From contig JAHCSU010000543.1 in assembly GCA_023522315.1 (NCBI GenBank), positions 1-35,210 of the forward strand: DNA of 35,210 bases. The letters run 5' to 3'. The stretch is from Nostoc sp. CCCryo 231-06 (lineage in GTDB: Bacteria > Cyanobacteriota > Cyanobacteriia > Cyanobacteriales > Nostocaceae). The position numbers were made by a program, and so were the translations under genes. Below, piece after piece: positions 16,289-24,827 of the stretch (positions within the stretch are counted from its first letter, which is position 1; each line of letters opens with the position of its first letter). The notes under the pieces were generated by a model. The model saw nothing but the letters and a program-made list of their open reading frames with translations. It was not told where the DNA came from and ran no database searches.

Positions 16289-17248
16289 GTGGGTGAGACT
16301 GTGTTTTTCAGCGTTGTGATACCAACTTATAATCGCCAACCGATTTTAGAAAAGTGCCTCCGCGCCTTGGAGGTGCAGAAGTTGAGTAAGTCAAGTTCGG
16401 TTACTGATTACGAAATTGTCTTGGTAGATGATGGTTCTACTGATGGCACATTGGAGTGGTTAGCAGGACACAAAGAAGAGTTTCCCCATGTGCGCTGGTT
16501 TCAGCAAGATCATGCTGGCCCAGCTGCGGCTCGGAATCTGGGGGTAGAACAGGCGCTGGGAGACACAATTATCTTTATTGATAGCGATTTAGTGGTGCTG
16601 GAGAATTTCCTGCAAGCTCACGCGGATACGCTAGTGCAGGGAAAAGAGAAATTGGGGAGCGATCGCTTTTTCACTTACGGTGCAGTTATTAATACCTGTA
16701 ATTTCGACAACCCAACTGCTGAACCCTACAAACTAACCGATTTCTCAGCAGCTTTTTTTGCTACCGGCAATGTAGCAATTTCCAAACATTGGCTAGAGAA
16801 AGCTGGACTTTTTGACACCAGTTTTCAACTCTATGGCTGGGAAGATTTAGAATTAGGCGTGCGGCTGAAAAAACTAGGTTTGACACTAATTAAATGTCCA
16901 GAAGCCGTAGGATATCACTGGCATCCAGCATTTAACTTAGAGCAAATTCCCCGATTGATTGAGCAAGAAATTCAACGCGGACGCATGGGAGTTTTGTTTT
17001 ATCAAAAGCACCCCACATGGGAAGTGCGAATGATGATTCAAATGACTTGGCTGCATCGCTTACTTTGGGGAATTTTGTCACTCAATGGTGCGCTAAATGA
17101 ACGGACAATGGCTCCGTTATTGCAATGGCTAATTAATTTAGGTAAACCGCAATTAGCTTTAGAAATTGCTCGAATTTTCCTCAACTGGTACAACGTGAAG
17201 GGTGTCTATCAAGCTTATGCCGAAATGCAACAAACATCTAAATTCTGA
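16289..17248 (+). CDS. Family 2 glycosyltransferase
   Basis: The 319-residue GT-A enzyme has FFSVVIPTYNRQPILEKCL (residues ~6-24), the nucleotide-sugar motif VDDGSTDGT (~46-54), GPAAARNLG (~77-85), the metal-binding DSD at 98-100 (IFIDSDLVV), and the catalytic-base segment GWEDLELG (~183-190). It transfers a sugar from a nucleotide donor, probably to a cell-surface or exported glycan; acceptor and sugar are unknown. No membrane helices are evident, though the C-terminal ~70 residues contain aliphatic segments that could lie on the membrane. The GTG at 16289 is 16 bases from a GGAG; the GTG at 16301 is a possible alternative start. It stands alone, convergent with the next gene. Confidence 0.93.
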   Translation: MGETVFFSVVIPTYNRQPILEKCLRALEVQKLSKSSSVTDYEIVLVDDGSTDGTLEWLAGHKEEFPHVRWFQQDHAGPAAARNLGVEQALGDTIIFIDSDLVVLENFLQAHADTLVQGKEKLGSDRFFTYGAVINTCNFDNPTAEPYKLTDFSAAFFATGNVAISKHWLEKAGLFDTSFQLYGWEDLELGVRLKKLGLTLIKCPEAVGYHWHPAFNLEQIPRLIEQEIQRGRMGVLFYQKHPTWEVRMMIQMTWLHRLLWGILSLNGALNERTMAPLLQWLINLGKPQLALEIARIFLNWYNVKGVYQAYAEMQQTSKF

Positions 17249-17260
17249 ATTATGCTGTAA

Positions 17261-17761
17261 TTACAAAATGCCTTTTCCTAATACCTTACGCTTCAACACT
17301 ACTATGCGAGGTCTTGCCCCTTTACCTGAAAAGCCTAGACCTTCACGGAAGATTTCTGGCATATAAAATCGTGCCTCGTTATCCTTTTCCTTATCTTCGT
17401 AAATAACCCCCATTTCCTCTAGAATTCTCACTGTAGGCTGATCCATCTCAAACTGTTCTACTGCAAAAGGAATTTTTCGTTCAGAAGCAGGATATTTAGG
17501 TAGTATTTCCTCAACCCAAGTTTTGAAAGATGGATATTCTTCCTTGTGAGTCAGAGTCTGACATTCCGCAATCTCTGTACACGAATCACTACGCTTATGC
17601 CCTTTCCTCTTCATTAAGATTGTCTTAAGACCACATTCAACGGCATAAAATAAGAGTAACCGATGGGCATTAGTTCGAGATGTTTTCTGAGAATTTTCAT
17701 AAGCAGACAGATTTGCAAGCCATGCTTTTGCCATTTCTCGCTCTGTAAAAGGTATTGCCAT
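17261..17761 (-). CDS. Small HEPN-like protein, function unknown
   Basis: The 166-residue product has a helical N-terminal half containing TNAHRLLLFYAVECGLKTIL (residues ~30-49), which resembles the helix of HEPN-domain proteins that begins LLxYAVExxLK. HEPN proteins are often RNases in toxin-antitoxin or defence systems. The canonical R-x(4-6)-H catalytic motif is not clearly placed here; only RTNAH (29-33) comes near it. The C-terminal part (RFYMPEIFREGLGFSGKGARP, ~131-151) is basic and looks conserved, but I cannot name it. Three Cys lie at ~43-67. It lies 44 bases downstream of recG on the same strand and may share its transcript. No nucleotidyltransferase antitoxin partner is adjacent. 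Confidence 0.6.
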   Translation of the reverse strand: MAIPFTEREMAKAWLANLSAYENSQKTSRTNAHRLLLFYAVECGLKTILMKRKGHKRSDSCTEIAECQTLTHKEEYPSFKTWVEEILPKYPASERKIPFAVEQFEMDQPTVRILEEMGVIYEDKEKDNEARFYMPEIFREGLGFSGKGARPRIVVLKRKVLGKGIL

Positions 17762-17805
17762 TAAGCTATTTTTACTTCGGTTAAATACGAATTTACCCAG
17801 TTATA

Positions 17806-20292
17806 TTATGTCAAAATTGCCCCACCCATCAACCGCTCATACCGATACTTCAATTCTTCTTTCATCAAATACCAGCGCTCTAAAGTAACATCCATCTCTA
17901 TAATTTTCTCTGCTGCTTGCCGCGCTAAAAGTAAAACTTCTTCATCTTCAACCAAACTCGCTAATGTAAAATCTGGCACTCCCGATTGACGATTTCCCAG
18001 TACTTGCCCTGGCCCACGAAAACGCATATCCATTTCTGAGATGAAAAAGCCATCCTGAGATTGTTCCAACACCTTCAGGCGTTGTTGAGCATCAGGACTT
18101 CTAGAACTGCTCATCAATAAACAATAAGATTGAGCCGCACCCCGACCGACACGCCCCCGCAGTTGGTGGAGTTGCGATAAGCCAAATCGCTCTGCATTTT
18201 CAATGAGCATTACTGTAGCATTAGGTACGTCTACGCCAACCTCAACAACGGTAGTAGAAACTAATATCTGTGTTTGGTTATCACGAAATTTGGTAATCGC
18301 TTCATCCTTATCGGCTGAACTCATACGACCGTGCAGCAGCCCCACTTGAAAGTCGGGAAAAACGCTTTCTTGTAACTTTTGATGCTCCTCAGTTGCCGAT
18401 CGCAAATCTAATTTTTCTGATTCTTCTACCAAGGGCAAAACCACATAAACTTGTCTACCTTGGGCAATTTCTCGGCGGATGAGGTCGTAAGCATGGTTGC
18501 GTTGTTGACCTGACAATACTGTTGTCTGAATCTTTTGCCGTCCTGGCGGTAACTCATCAATTTGGCTGACATCCAAATCCCCGTGTATCGTCAACGCTAA
18601 GGTTCGGGGAATGGGAGTAGCTGTCATAGTTAACACATGGGGCTGCTCACCTTTTTGCTGCAAACGCGCCCGTTGTTCTACCCCAAAGCGATGCTGCTCA
18701 TCAATCACCACTAACCCCAGTTGATGGAAGTTTACGGGGTCTTGAATCAATGCATGGGTTCCCACTAACAGAGGTAATTCACCAGTTCCTAGCTGAGAAT
18801 ATATTTGTCTTCGTTTAGCAGTTTTAGTTGAACCTGTCAGTAATTCCACTGGTAAATGCAAGAGGTTAAACCAGCTAACTAACTTGCGATAATGTTGTTC
18901 TGCCAAAACTTCTGTGGGAGCCATCAGCGCCGCTTGGTAGCCAGATTGAATTGCTGCGAGGATAGCTAGCACGGCGACGACTGTTTTACCAGAACCGACA
19001 TCACCTTGCACCAAACGATTCATTGGCACAGGTTTTTGTAAGTCGTTAAGAATGTCGTTGAGAACTCGTTGCTGTGCGCCAGTGAGTTTAAAAGGCAGTA
19101 TTTCGTGAAATTTCTCTACAAGCTGACCTCGTGGGACAAGGATGGCGCTGGTTTGAATCGCCCTTGCTTGCTGCTGACGTTGCAGTAAACCGAGTTGTAG
19201 GTAGAAAAATTCATCAAAAACTAGGCGACGACGGGCAACTTGCAGAGTGGCGCTATCGTCTGGAAAGTGGATATTAGCGATCGCATCTTTCAATTCCATC
19301 AAACCATACTTTTGTCGCAAACCACTTGGCAAAGGGTCTTTCAGGTGAGTTGCAGCAGGTAAAGCAGCTATTACCGCCTGTCGCACTGTATTCGCCACCA
19401 CGCCTTCTGTCAGCCCATAAATTGGCACTACCCGCCCAATATTTAGCGACTCAATCGAATCTCCTGGATTTGCCAAAACCTCGAGTTCTGGATTATCCAA
19501 TGTCAAGCCGTATTTACTTTCTTTTACCAACCCACACGCTGCCAAAATACTACCTACTGGATAACGGCGTTTTAAACTTTCTTGCCAAGCGCGACTGCTA
19601 AAGCGCGTACCTGCGTAAAAACGACCAATTTTGATTTGACCACTGTTATCTTTGACTACCAGTTCTAAAATTGATAATTTCTGATTTTTAGGGCTAGTAA
19701 AGCAGTTGCAACGCTTCACTGTAGCCACTATTGTCACCGTCTCACCCGCCTGTAACTCGCGGATATTCACCTGACGCGCATAATCAATGTGGTCGCGGGG
19801 ATAGTAGAAAAGCAAGTCGCGCACGGTGTGTAAACCAAGCCGTGCCAAATTATCAGCTTTTTTGAAGCCTATTTCTGGTAAATCGCTGAGTTTTTGCTCA
19901 ATGCTCGGTGCAAGCCTCCGACTCACCTCAGTGATAATTTGAGATTTTGGACTTCGGCTACGCTCAGTCGAACGATTTTGAATTTTAGATTGATAAGTTC
20001 TCCCCTGCTCCCCCTGCTCGTCTTGCTGTAGTTGGGAGAGATACCTACGAGTCTCTGCTACTAAATGTTGTCTTTCTTCCTGTGCTAGATGTGGATAACT
20101 AGCAAATTGCACCGCTAGTCCTTGCCAACGGCGGCGTTCAGTTTGCGGTAAGCCTGTTGGAAATTTGCCCAAAGTCAGGCTAAGAAATTCACTGAAGCGG
20201 TATTGTCTGCCCACCAAGTCTGTAAAGCCGCGTTCAGCTTCTATTGCCAAGGCTTTGTGCAATCGTATCCAATCTGGTTTTTCATTAGTCAT
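17806..20292 (-). CDS. recG: ATP-dependent DNA helicase RecG
   Basis: The 828-residue helicase remodels stalled replication forks and Holliday junctions. The wedge/OB domain covers ~170-280. Helicase motifs are intact: Walker A GDVGSGKT at 430-437, DEQH at 531-534, TATPIPRTL at ~557-565, and the motif VI region HQLRGRVGRG further on. An N-terminal extension of ~130 residues precedes the standard domain, as in other cyanobacterial RecG proteins as I recall them. Residues ~91-121 of this extension are encoded by repeat DNA (19930-20022): a CCCCCTGCTC-type short repeat and a CGGCTACGCTCAGT segment that also occurs between genes at 27354-27367. The insertion keeps the frame. It follows the gene at 20432 by 139 bases of repeats and is followed by the HEPN-like gene. 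Confidence 0.97.
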   Translation of the reverse strand: MTNEKPDWIRLHKALAIEAERGFTDLVGRQYRFSEFLSLTLGKFPTGLPQTERRRWQGLAVQFASYPHLAQEERQHLVAETRRYLSQLQQDEQGEQGRTYQSKIQNRSTERSRSPKSQIITEVSRRLAPSIEQKLSDLPEIGFKKADNLARLGLHTVRDLLFYYPRDHIDYARQVNIRELQAGETVTIVATVKRCNCFTSPKNQKLSILELVVKDNSGQIKIGRFYAGTRFSSRAWQESLKRRYPVGSILAACGLVKESKYGLTLDNPELEVLANPGDSIESLNIGRVVPIYGLTEGVVANTVRQAVIAALPAATHLKDPLPSGLRQKYGLMELKDAIANIHFPDDSATLQVARRRLVFDEFFYLQLGLLQRQQQARAIQTSAILVPRGQLVEKFHEILPFKLTGAQQRVLNDILNDLQKPVPMNRLVQGDVGSGKTVVAVLAILAAIQSGYQAALMAPTEVLAEQHYRKLVSWFNLLHLPVELLTGSTKTAKRRQIYSQLGTGELPLLVGTHALIQDPVNFHQLGLVVIDEQHRFGVEQRARLQQKGEQPHVLTMTATPIPRTLALTIHGDLDVSQIDELPPGRQKIQTTVLSGQQRNHAYDLIRREIAQGRQVYVVLPLVEESEKLDLRSATEEHQKLQESVFPDFQVGLLHGRMSSADKDEAITKFRDNQTQILVSTTVVEVGVDVPNATVMLIENAERFGLSQLHQLRGRVGRGAAQSYCLLMSSSRSPDAQQRLKVLEQSQDGFFISEMDMRFRGPGQVLGNRQSGVPDFTLASLVEDEEVLLLARQAAEKIIEMDVTLERWYLMKEELKYRYERLMGGAILT
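19930..20022 (-). repeat. In-frame repeat insertion within recG
   Basis: CGGCTACGCTCAGT at 19955-19968 is the exact reverse complement of 27354-27367, part of an intergenic repeat. Next to it is a CTCCCCCTGCTC short-repeat tract. Together they encode a polar Ser/Arg/Gln-rich linker in the N-terminal extension of RecG. Confidence 0.7.
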
Positions 20293-20317
20293 TGGTCAGC
20301 AGAGTTAGGAGTTAGGA

Positions 20318-20351
20318 GTACAGACGCGATTAATCGCGTCTGTACAAGAGT
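20318..20351. repeat. Interspersed palindromic repeat, copy 2
   Basis: Bases 20318-20345 form a perfect 28-base palindrome centred on TTAA, with core GACGCGATTAATCGCGTC. Bases 20322-20351 are identical to 6567-6596. GAGTTAGGAGT heptamer-like repeats flank it on both sides (20302-20320 and 20350-20370). Confidence 0.92.
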
Positions 20352-20431
20352 GAGGAGTTAGGAGTTAGGAATAAAAACTCATAACCCTTCGGCAGGCTCA
20401 GGGCATCGCTTATAATTCATAACTCATAACT

Positions 20432-21268
20432 TTATTCAAACCAACTAGCACGCCATGCAGCTTCAGCTTCAGCGATCGCTCTTTCTCTATGTTTCTTTTG
20501 ATACTCTCGTCCTAGCTTGTTTAGCTGAACTAAAATACTGCGGATTTGCCTGCGCTCAGATGAGAGTGTCACATCAGCAAATTCAATTTCTCCTAGCCGC
20601 AGGTTAATAGCCATGATTTGCGTCAGTCCAGAATCTTCTGACTGTTGCTCATTTTCAATTTCAATTACTAAGTTTAATAAGTTGGGTGGCCCTGGCATTA
20701 CCTCACCAGATGCTTCTGATGCAGCCGCAGCCGCAGCCGCTAAAATCGGTTCTGGTAATTTTTTAGGTAATACCCCAGATTTTTGTATTAAAACATTCGC
20801 ATCATGCGAAAGTTTTTTCAGTATCTCTTGCGTGACCTCTTCTAAGTTCTGTTGCCATTTTACTAGTTCTATAGGATTAGAGGTGTCGGCGGTGAGAGAC
20901 TGAGAATTAGAGGTGTCCAGAAGTCCAAAAGATGAAGAGGATGTTACTCCCTCATCTCCCTCATCTCCCTTATCTACCCCAGCTTCCTCACTTTTAATAC
21001 AAGCGAGTAATTGCTCTGCTGCCACTTGACCCAACTTGCGGATGGCTTGTTGCAATTGTTGGCGCTGATTCAATGACAAATGCAGAAAGTTTTCGGGATA
21101 CCCTTGAGTACAAAGGTGGTAACTCGCCAGAATCAACTGTTTTCGTACAGCTAATCCCAAGGTGTTTAGATAACTAGCATAAGCGGTTTGTAGTTCTACT
21201 GCGATCGCCCGAATCGCTTCTTTTATTGCTGCAATATCCCGTTCAATTCGCTCGATTGCTCTTGCCAT
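20432..21268 (-). CDS. Conserved-looking helical protein, function unknown
   Basis: The 278-residue soluble product is mostly helical. It starts MARAIERIERDIAAIKEAIR, continues with a segment containing YHLCTQGYPENFL (~50-62), has an Ala-rich run (~172-182), and ends in a charged, coiled-coil-like region (YQKKHRERAIAEAEAAWRAS). I do not recognise the family and see no catalytic motif. Residues ~96-108 (AGVDKGDEGDEGV) are encoded by a CTCATCTCC short repeat (20940-20982), another in-frame repeat insertion within an otherwise ordered protein. It lies between tsf and recG on the same strand. A terminator separates it from tsf, so it probably has its own promoter in 21269-21386. Confidence 0.8.
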   Translation of the reverse strand: MARAIERIERDIAAIKEAIRAIAVELQTAYASYLNTLGLAVRKQLILASYHLCTQGYPENFLHLSLNQRQQLQQAIRKLGQVAAEQLLACIKSEEAGVDKGDEGDEGVTSSSSFGLLDTSNSQSLTADTSNPIELVKWQQNLEEVTQEILKKLSHDANVLIQKSGVLPKKLPEPILAAAAAAASEASGEVMPGPPNLLNLVIEIENEQQSEDSGLTQIMAINLRLGEIEFADVTLSSERRQIRSILVQLNKLGREYQKKHRERAIAEAEAAWRASWFE

Positions 21269-21386
21269 ATCTTTTCGTTCTTGTCCATGTGAACTATTAC
21301 ATAGTACAAATGTACAAATTTATTTTATAATAACTTCCCAAAGGATTTTAGATTTTAAATTAAATGCGATACTTCGCGTCTCTAGT

Positions 21387-21422
21387 AAAAAAAACACAGG
21401 TCAGGCTATTTGCTTGACCTGT
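21387..21422 (-). terminator. Rho-independent terminator, near the tsf end
   Basis: On the minus strand ACAGGTCA (21422-21415 side) pairs with TGACCTGT around an 11-base loop and is followed within two bases by eight consecutive Ts (complement of 21387-21394). This textbook structure lies ~80 bases after the tsf stop and ends the rpsB-tsf transcript. Confidence 0.85.
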
Positions 21423-21474
21423 CCTTTAAGCAGTTAGGAGTTAAGAATTATGAGTTATGAAGTGAAATTCTTAT

Positions 21475-21500
21475 TAACTCCTAACTCCTAACTCCTAACT
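21475..21500. repeat. Short tandem heptamer repeat TAACTCC
   Basis: Three exact TAACTCC units and a partial fourth lie between the tsf stop and its terminator, so they would be transcribed in the 3' untranslated region. Confidence 0.93.
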
Positions 21501-21504
21501 AATA

Positions 21505-22449
21505 TTACTTGCTGCCCATTTGTGCAGCGACTTCATCCGCAAAGCTCATTTCTTGCTTTTCAATGCCTTCGCCCAGTATATAACGGACAAAGCGAGTCAC
21601 TTGGATGTCTCCGCCTAATTGAGCCTTTGCTTGCTTCAAGAGGTCTTCGACAGAAATACTCTGATCGCGAATGTAAGGCTGATCGAGCAAAGTCAATTCT
21701 TTCAGGCGTTTTTCAATTCGTCCCTGAACAATCTTTTCTTTGATATTATCTGGCTTGTTCGCCAAATCATCCTTGCCCATTTCAATGTCTTTTTCCTTTT
21801 GGGCAATTTCGGCAGGGATTTGGTCTACGCTCACATACTCGACATTGGGACAAGCCGCAACTTGCATCGCAGTGTTTCGTGCCAAGGTTTGGAACTCTTG
21901 ATTAGCAGCCACTGACTCAGTTTGGGAACCCAGTTCTACCAATACACCAACTCGACCGCCAGTGTGAATGTAGCTGTCTACGATACCTTGCGTGCCTTCT
22001 GCTAGTGCAAAATTGATAAAGCGACGCACTTGGATATTTTCACCGAGCGTAGCAATAGTCTGCTTGATGAATTCTTCTACAGTCGCGCTTGGACTATCAG
22101 CATAGTGTTGAGCCAACAAAGACTCAACACTATCAGCAGTCGCTGCTTGCTTTGCCAGGTTCTTAACTAAAGCTTTAAAAGCCTCGTTACGAGCAACAAA
22201 GTCGGTTTGGCAGTTGACTTCGATGAGTACACCCACTCGACCACCGGGCTGAATGTAAGTGTCTACTAGACCTTCTGCCGCAATGCGATCGCTTTTTGCC
22301 CCCGCCTTAGAGATGCCCTTTTTCCGTAGCCAGTCTGCGGCTTCTTCTACGTTGCCTTCAGTCTCTATCAGCGCCTTTTTGCAGTCCATCATGCCGGCAC
22401 CAGTTTTTTGGCGTAGCTCTTGGACGAGTTTTGCAGATATTTCCGCCAT
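21505..22449 (-). CDS. tsf: Translation elongation factor Ts
   Basis: The 314-residue factor recharges EF-Tu by exchanging GDP for GTP. The N-terminal UBA-like domain [21 protein letters not shown]... with MDCKKAL (residues ~20-27) and the hallmark [12 protein letters not shown] (~79-90) are clear. Two similar core subdomains follow, each beginning with a Tyr-Ile-x-x-Gly-Gly-Arg-Val-Gly-Val-Leu pattern (~66-76 and ~159-170). Length is normal for a cyanobacterial EF-Ts with one full core. It follows rpsB by 205 bases on the same strand, the common bacterial order, and is followed by a canonical terminator. Confidence 0.98.
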   Translation of the reverse strand: MAEISAKLVQELRQKTGAGMMDCKKALIETEGNVEEAADWLRKKGISKAGAKSDRIAAEGLVDTYIQPGGRVGVLIEVNCQTDFVARNEAFKALVKNLAKQAATADSVESLLAQHYADSPSATVEEFIKQTIATLGENIQVRRFINFALAEGTQGIVDSYIHTGGRVGVLVELGSQTESVAANQEFQTLARNTAMQVAACPNVEYVSVDQIPAEIAQKEKDIEMGKDDLANKPDNIKEKIVQGRIEKRLKELTLLDQPYIRDQSISVEDLLKQAKAQLGGDIQVTRFVRYILGEGIEKQEMSFADEVAAQMGSK

Positions 22450-22577
22450 GTTGCCTCAATTCCTAACTTGACCTCGAGTTGTAATCGCTCACGGGTGTTG
22501 AGTATTTCTATCTTACTCAGGGCTGGGGGTGAAAAAATAATGAAGTTATCAGGTATGAGTTTTTTCGCCTCTACCTT

Positions 22578-22635
22578 AGCCTACGATTTGCCGCAGGCTA
22601 GGGCGGCTTGCTGCTACTGTGCCAGCCACCGCCCT
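22578..22635 (-). other. Two hairpins in the rpsB-tsf spacer
   Basis: TAGCCT (22578-22583) pairs with AGGCTA (22596-22601), and GGGCGG (22602-22607) pairs with CCGCCC (22630-22635), back to back. No U-run follows, so they could act as an RNA processing site or attenuator between rpsB and tsf rather than a full terminator. Confidence 0.5.
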
Positions 22636-22666
22636 CCTTCGGACACTTACTTCACCCCTGCTTTAC

Positions 22667-23461
22667 TTATTCCTGTGTTTCCTCGTCGGGAATTACGGCG
22701 TCAGTATATTCGGTTTCTTCGTAGTCATCGTCATACTCACCACCGTCGTAATCTTCGTCATACTCTTCAGCCTCAAGCTGACCGTGACGACCTTCATAAA
22801 TGGCATCCGCCAATTTTCCAACTATCAGCTTAATTGACCTGATAGCATCGTCGTTTGCCGGGATGGGGATATCTACTACATCTGGGTCACAGTTTGTATC
22901 CAACATGGACACAATAGGAATACTTAGCTTTTGACATTCTTGAACTGCGTTATATTCCCGGCGTTGGTCTACAATCACAACGATATCGGGTACTTTCCGC
23001 ATTGTTTTAATGCCGCCCAAGTATTTCTGAAGCTTCGTCATTTCCCGACGTAGCATTGATGCTTCTTTTTTCGGTAATAAATCTAGTGCGCCAGTTTCCT
23101 CACGGCGTTCTAAATCTTTCAGACGATCTACCCGTGTTTTGATGGTTGCCCAGTTGGTCAACATTCCGCCCAACCAGCGTTGGTTAATATAGTGGGAACC
23201 ACAACGGCTGGCTTCTTGGGCAATAATTCCAGCTGCTTGGCGCTTGGTGCCGACAAAAAGAAATTTCTTCCCTTGTTCAGCGTGCGATCGCATGTAGTTG
23301 TAAGCATTATCCATCAACTGGGCAGTTTGCACCAAGTCGATAATATGCACACCATTGCGGGAAGTATAAATGTAAGGAGACATTTTCGGGTTCCAACGCC
23401 GGGTCTGATGCCCAAAGTGAACCCCTGACTCCATCATTTGAGCCAATGAAACTACTGGCAT
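22667..23461 (-). CDS. rpsB: 30S ribosomal protein S2
   Basis: The 264-residue product begins [25 protein letters not shown], the S2 signature. It continues through [17 protein letters not shown] (~38-54), [16 protein letters not shown] (~96-111) and [29 protein letters not shown] (~173-201), and ends in a long acidic tail rich in Asp, Glu and Tyr (~225-264). The frame is open for 21 more codons upstream, but the ATG at 23461 fits the family and follows GGAG. That upstream stretch instead forms a folded RNA leader. rpsB and tsf are in the usual order. Confidence 0.98.
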   Translation of the reverse strand: MPVVSLAQMMESGVHFGHQTRRWNPKMSPYIYTSRNGVHIIDLVQTAQLMDNAYNYMRSHAEQGKKFLFVGTKRQAAGIIAQEASRCGSHYINQRWLGGMLTNWATIKTRVDRLKDLERREETGALDLLPKKEASMLRREMTKLQKYLGGIKTMRKVPDIVVIVDQRREYNAVQECQKLSIPIVSMLDTNCDPDVVDIPIPANDDAIRSIKLIVGKLADAIYEGRHGQLEAEEYDEDYDGGEYDDDYEETEYTDAVIPDEETQE

Positions 23462-23852
23462 ATATTTTCTAACTCCGATTCGGGTTAAACCTCCATCCAA
23501 GTGCATTTCCCAACTGGGAAACACCCGAATTCTCAGATGTGCGAGATTAGTTAACCATACTAGGTTAGCACATTCGGAAGAGTTGTAGTTTGGTAAGGGC
23601 GATAAAATAGGGGCTGCCCACTCAACAATAGGGAAGCGCTATGCTTGTAGTGAGGAAATTCTTGCTGTTTTAAAAGATTGAACAGCGATCGCCCACGCCT
23701 GGGGATTAATACAGACTTATGGCCCATCACCGGACAGGGCGATCGGTTTTTTCGGAACTTGGCTAGTTTATATTGTCGGCAGTCTGGCTTGTCTTTACTA
23801 CAGCGTATAGCAATTTTTATAGTCTAGCAACGACCCTAACTTAAAAATTATA
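23462..23852. other. Divergent intergenic region between rpsB and the DUF4336 gene
   Basis: These 391 bases hold the rpsB leader (23478-23530, listed separately), two HIP1-like sites near 23687 and 23741, and presumably promoters in both directions. I could not assign the promoters confidently. No small gene is apparent. Confidence 0.55.
23478..23530 (-). promoter_or_regulatory. Structured mRNA leader of rpsB
   Basis: In the rpsB leader, ATTCGGGT (minus-strand reading of 23530-23523) pairs with ACCCGAAT (23485-23478), enclosing an inner hairpin TTTCCC/GGGAAA (23506-23521). The outer stem ends about five bases before the GGAG ribosome site. This arrangement is what an autoregulatory ribosomal-protein leader would look like; autoregulation by S2 is known in other bacteria with different leader structures. 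Confidence 0.5.
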
Positions 23853-24563
23853 ATGCTTAAAGCAATTGATACCGACCTTTGGGTTGCTGAACAACCTCTA
23901 AAATATTTTGGCTTGGAAGTAGGGACGAGGATGACTGTGATTCGTCTGACCAGTGGTAAATTAATGGTGATCTCGCCTATTGATATGGATGACGCAACTA
24001 TCAATGAGCTAAATCAATTGGGAGAAGTGATTTACATTGTCGTCCCCAACTTGTACCATCATCTATTTGTTGCTGACTTCAAGCTGTGCTACCCCCGCGC
24101 CAAACTATGGGCAGTATCTGGTCTGGAGCGCAAACGACCAGATTTGCAAATTGACTATATTATTAGCGATCGCAGCATTCACCTGATTGATGGAATTGAG
24201 TATTTATTAATACAAGGATTCAACACATTAGATACTAGCGGATTTTCACCACTCAATGAATGCGTCTTTTTTCATGTCAAAAGCCGAACAATGATAGTCA
24301 CTGATACAGTTTTCCATTTTGATGATCAATGTTCACCAAGCACAAGGTTAATAGCCAAACTTCTAGGTGGTTACAACCAACTTCGTCCATCGTTATTGGA
24401 GAAATTTGCAACTCAGGATAAAGTCAAAGTCAAGTCGTCAATTCAACAGCTTCTGACTTGGGATTTTGAACGAGTAATTATGGCGCATGGCAGCATAATT
24501 GAACAAGATGGTAAAGCTCAGTTTAAAGCAGGTTATGAGTGGTTTTTAGAAATTCCTTTGTAG
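23853..24563 (+). CDS. DUF4336 protein (metallo-beta-lactamase-like fold)
   Basis: The 236-residue product starts MLKAIDTDLWVAEQPLKYFGLEVGTRMTVIRL and has VVPNLYHHLFVADF (residues ~63-76), TDTVFHFD (~149-156) and VIMAHGSIIE (~208-217), the spaced His/Asp pattern of DUF4336. This domain is related to the metallo-beta-lactamase hydrolase superfamily and probably binds metal through these residues. Substrate and pathway are unknown. No signal peptide or membrane helix is seen. The gene is transcribed away from rpsB. The ATG at 23853 is the only reasonable start, although no strong ribosome site precedes it. Confidence 0.85.
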   Translation: MLKAIDTDLWVAEQPLKYFGLEVGTRMTVIRLTSGKLMVISPIDMDDATINELNQLGEVIYIVVPNLYHHLFVADFKLCYPRAKLWAVSGLERKRPDLQIDYIISDRSIHLIDGIEYLLIQGFNTLDTSGFSPLNECVFFHVKSRTMIVTDTVFHFDDQCSPSTRLIAKLLGGYNQLRPSLLEKFATQDKVKVKSSIQQLLTWDFERVIMAHGSIIEQDGKAQFKAGYEWFLEIPL

Positions 24564-24635
24564 CAATACTTAACCCATAGTTTTACAATCATGCCTATAA
24601 CTGATAGTAGCAATCTGTTATCATTCTCACAAATA

Positions 24636-24729
24636 TAGGACTTACGCATAACCACACGCTGTAGGGGCAATTCATGAATTGTCCCTACGTGAAAATCTTT
24701 CTTTTCGGCTATTGTTTGCGTAAATCCTG
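24636..24729. mobile_element. 94-bp MITE-like element with TAGGACTTACGCA ends
   Basis: TAGGACTTACGCA (24636-24648) and the complement of TGCGTAAATCCTG (24717-24729) agree at 11 of 13 positions. The interior has a 28-base near-perfect palindrome (24661-24688, GTAGGGGCAATTC/GAATTGTCCCTAC). Five-base direct repeats AAATA at 24631-24635 and 24730-24734 flank it and may be a target duplication. The element is too short to code for anything. Confidence 0.6.
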
Positions 24730-24827
24730 AAATAGTTATTACAAATCCTTAACCAAATAGACGCGATATGGAGGCAATGTCTACAACGGTCGTAGCTACA
24801 GCAACTTCTGGAATTACACCCTGCATG

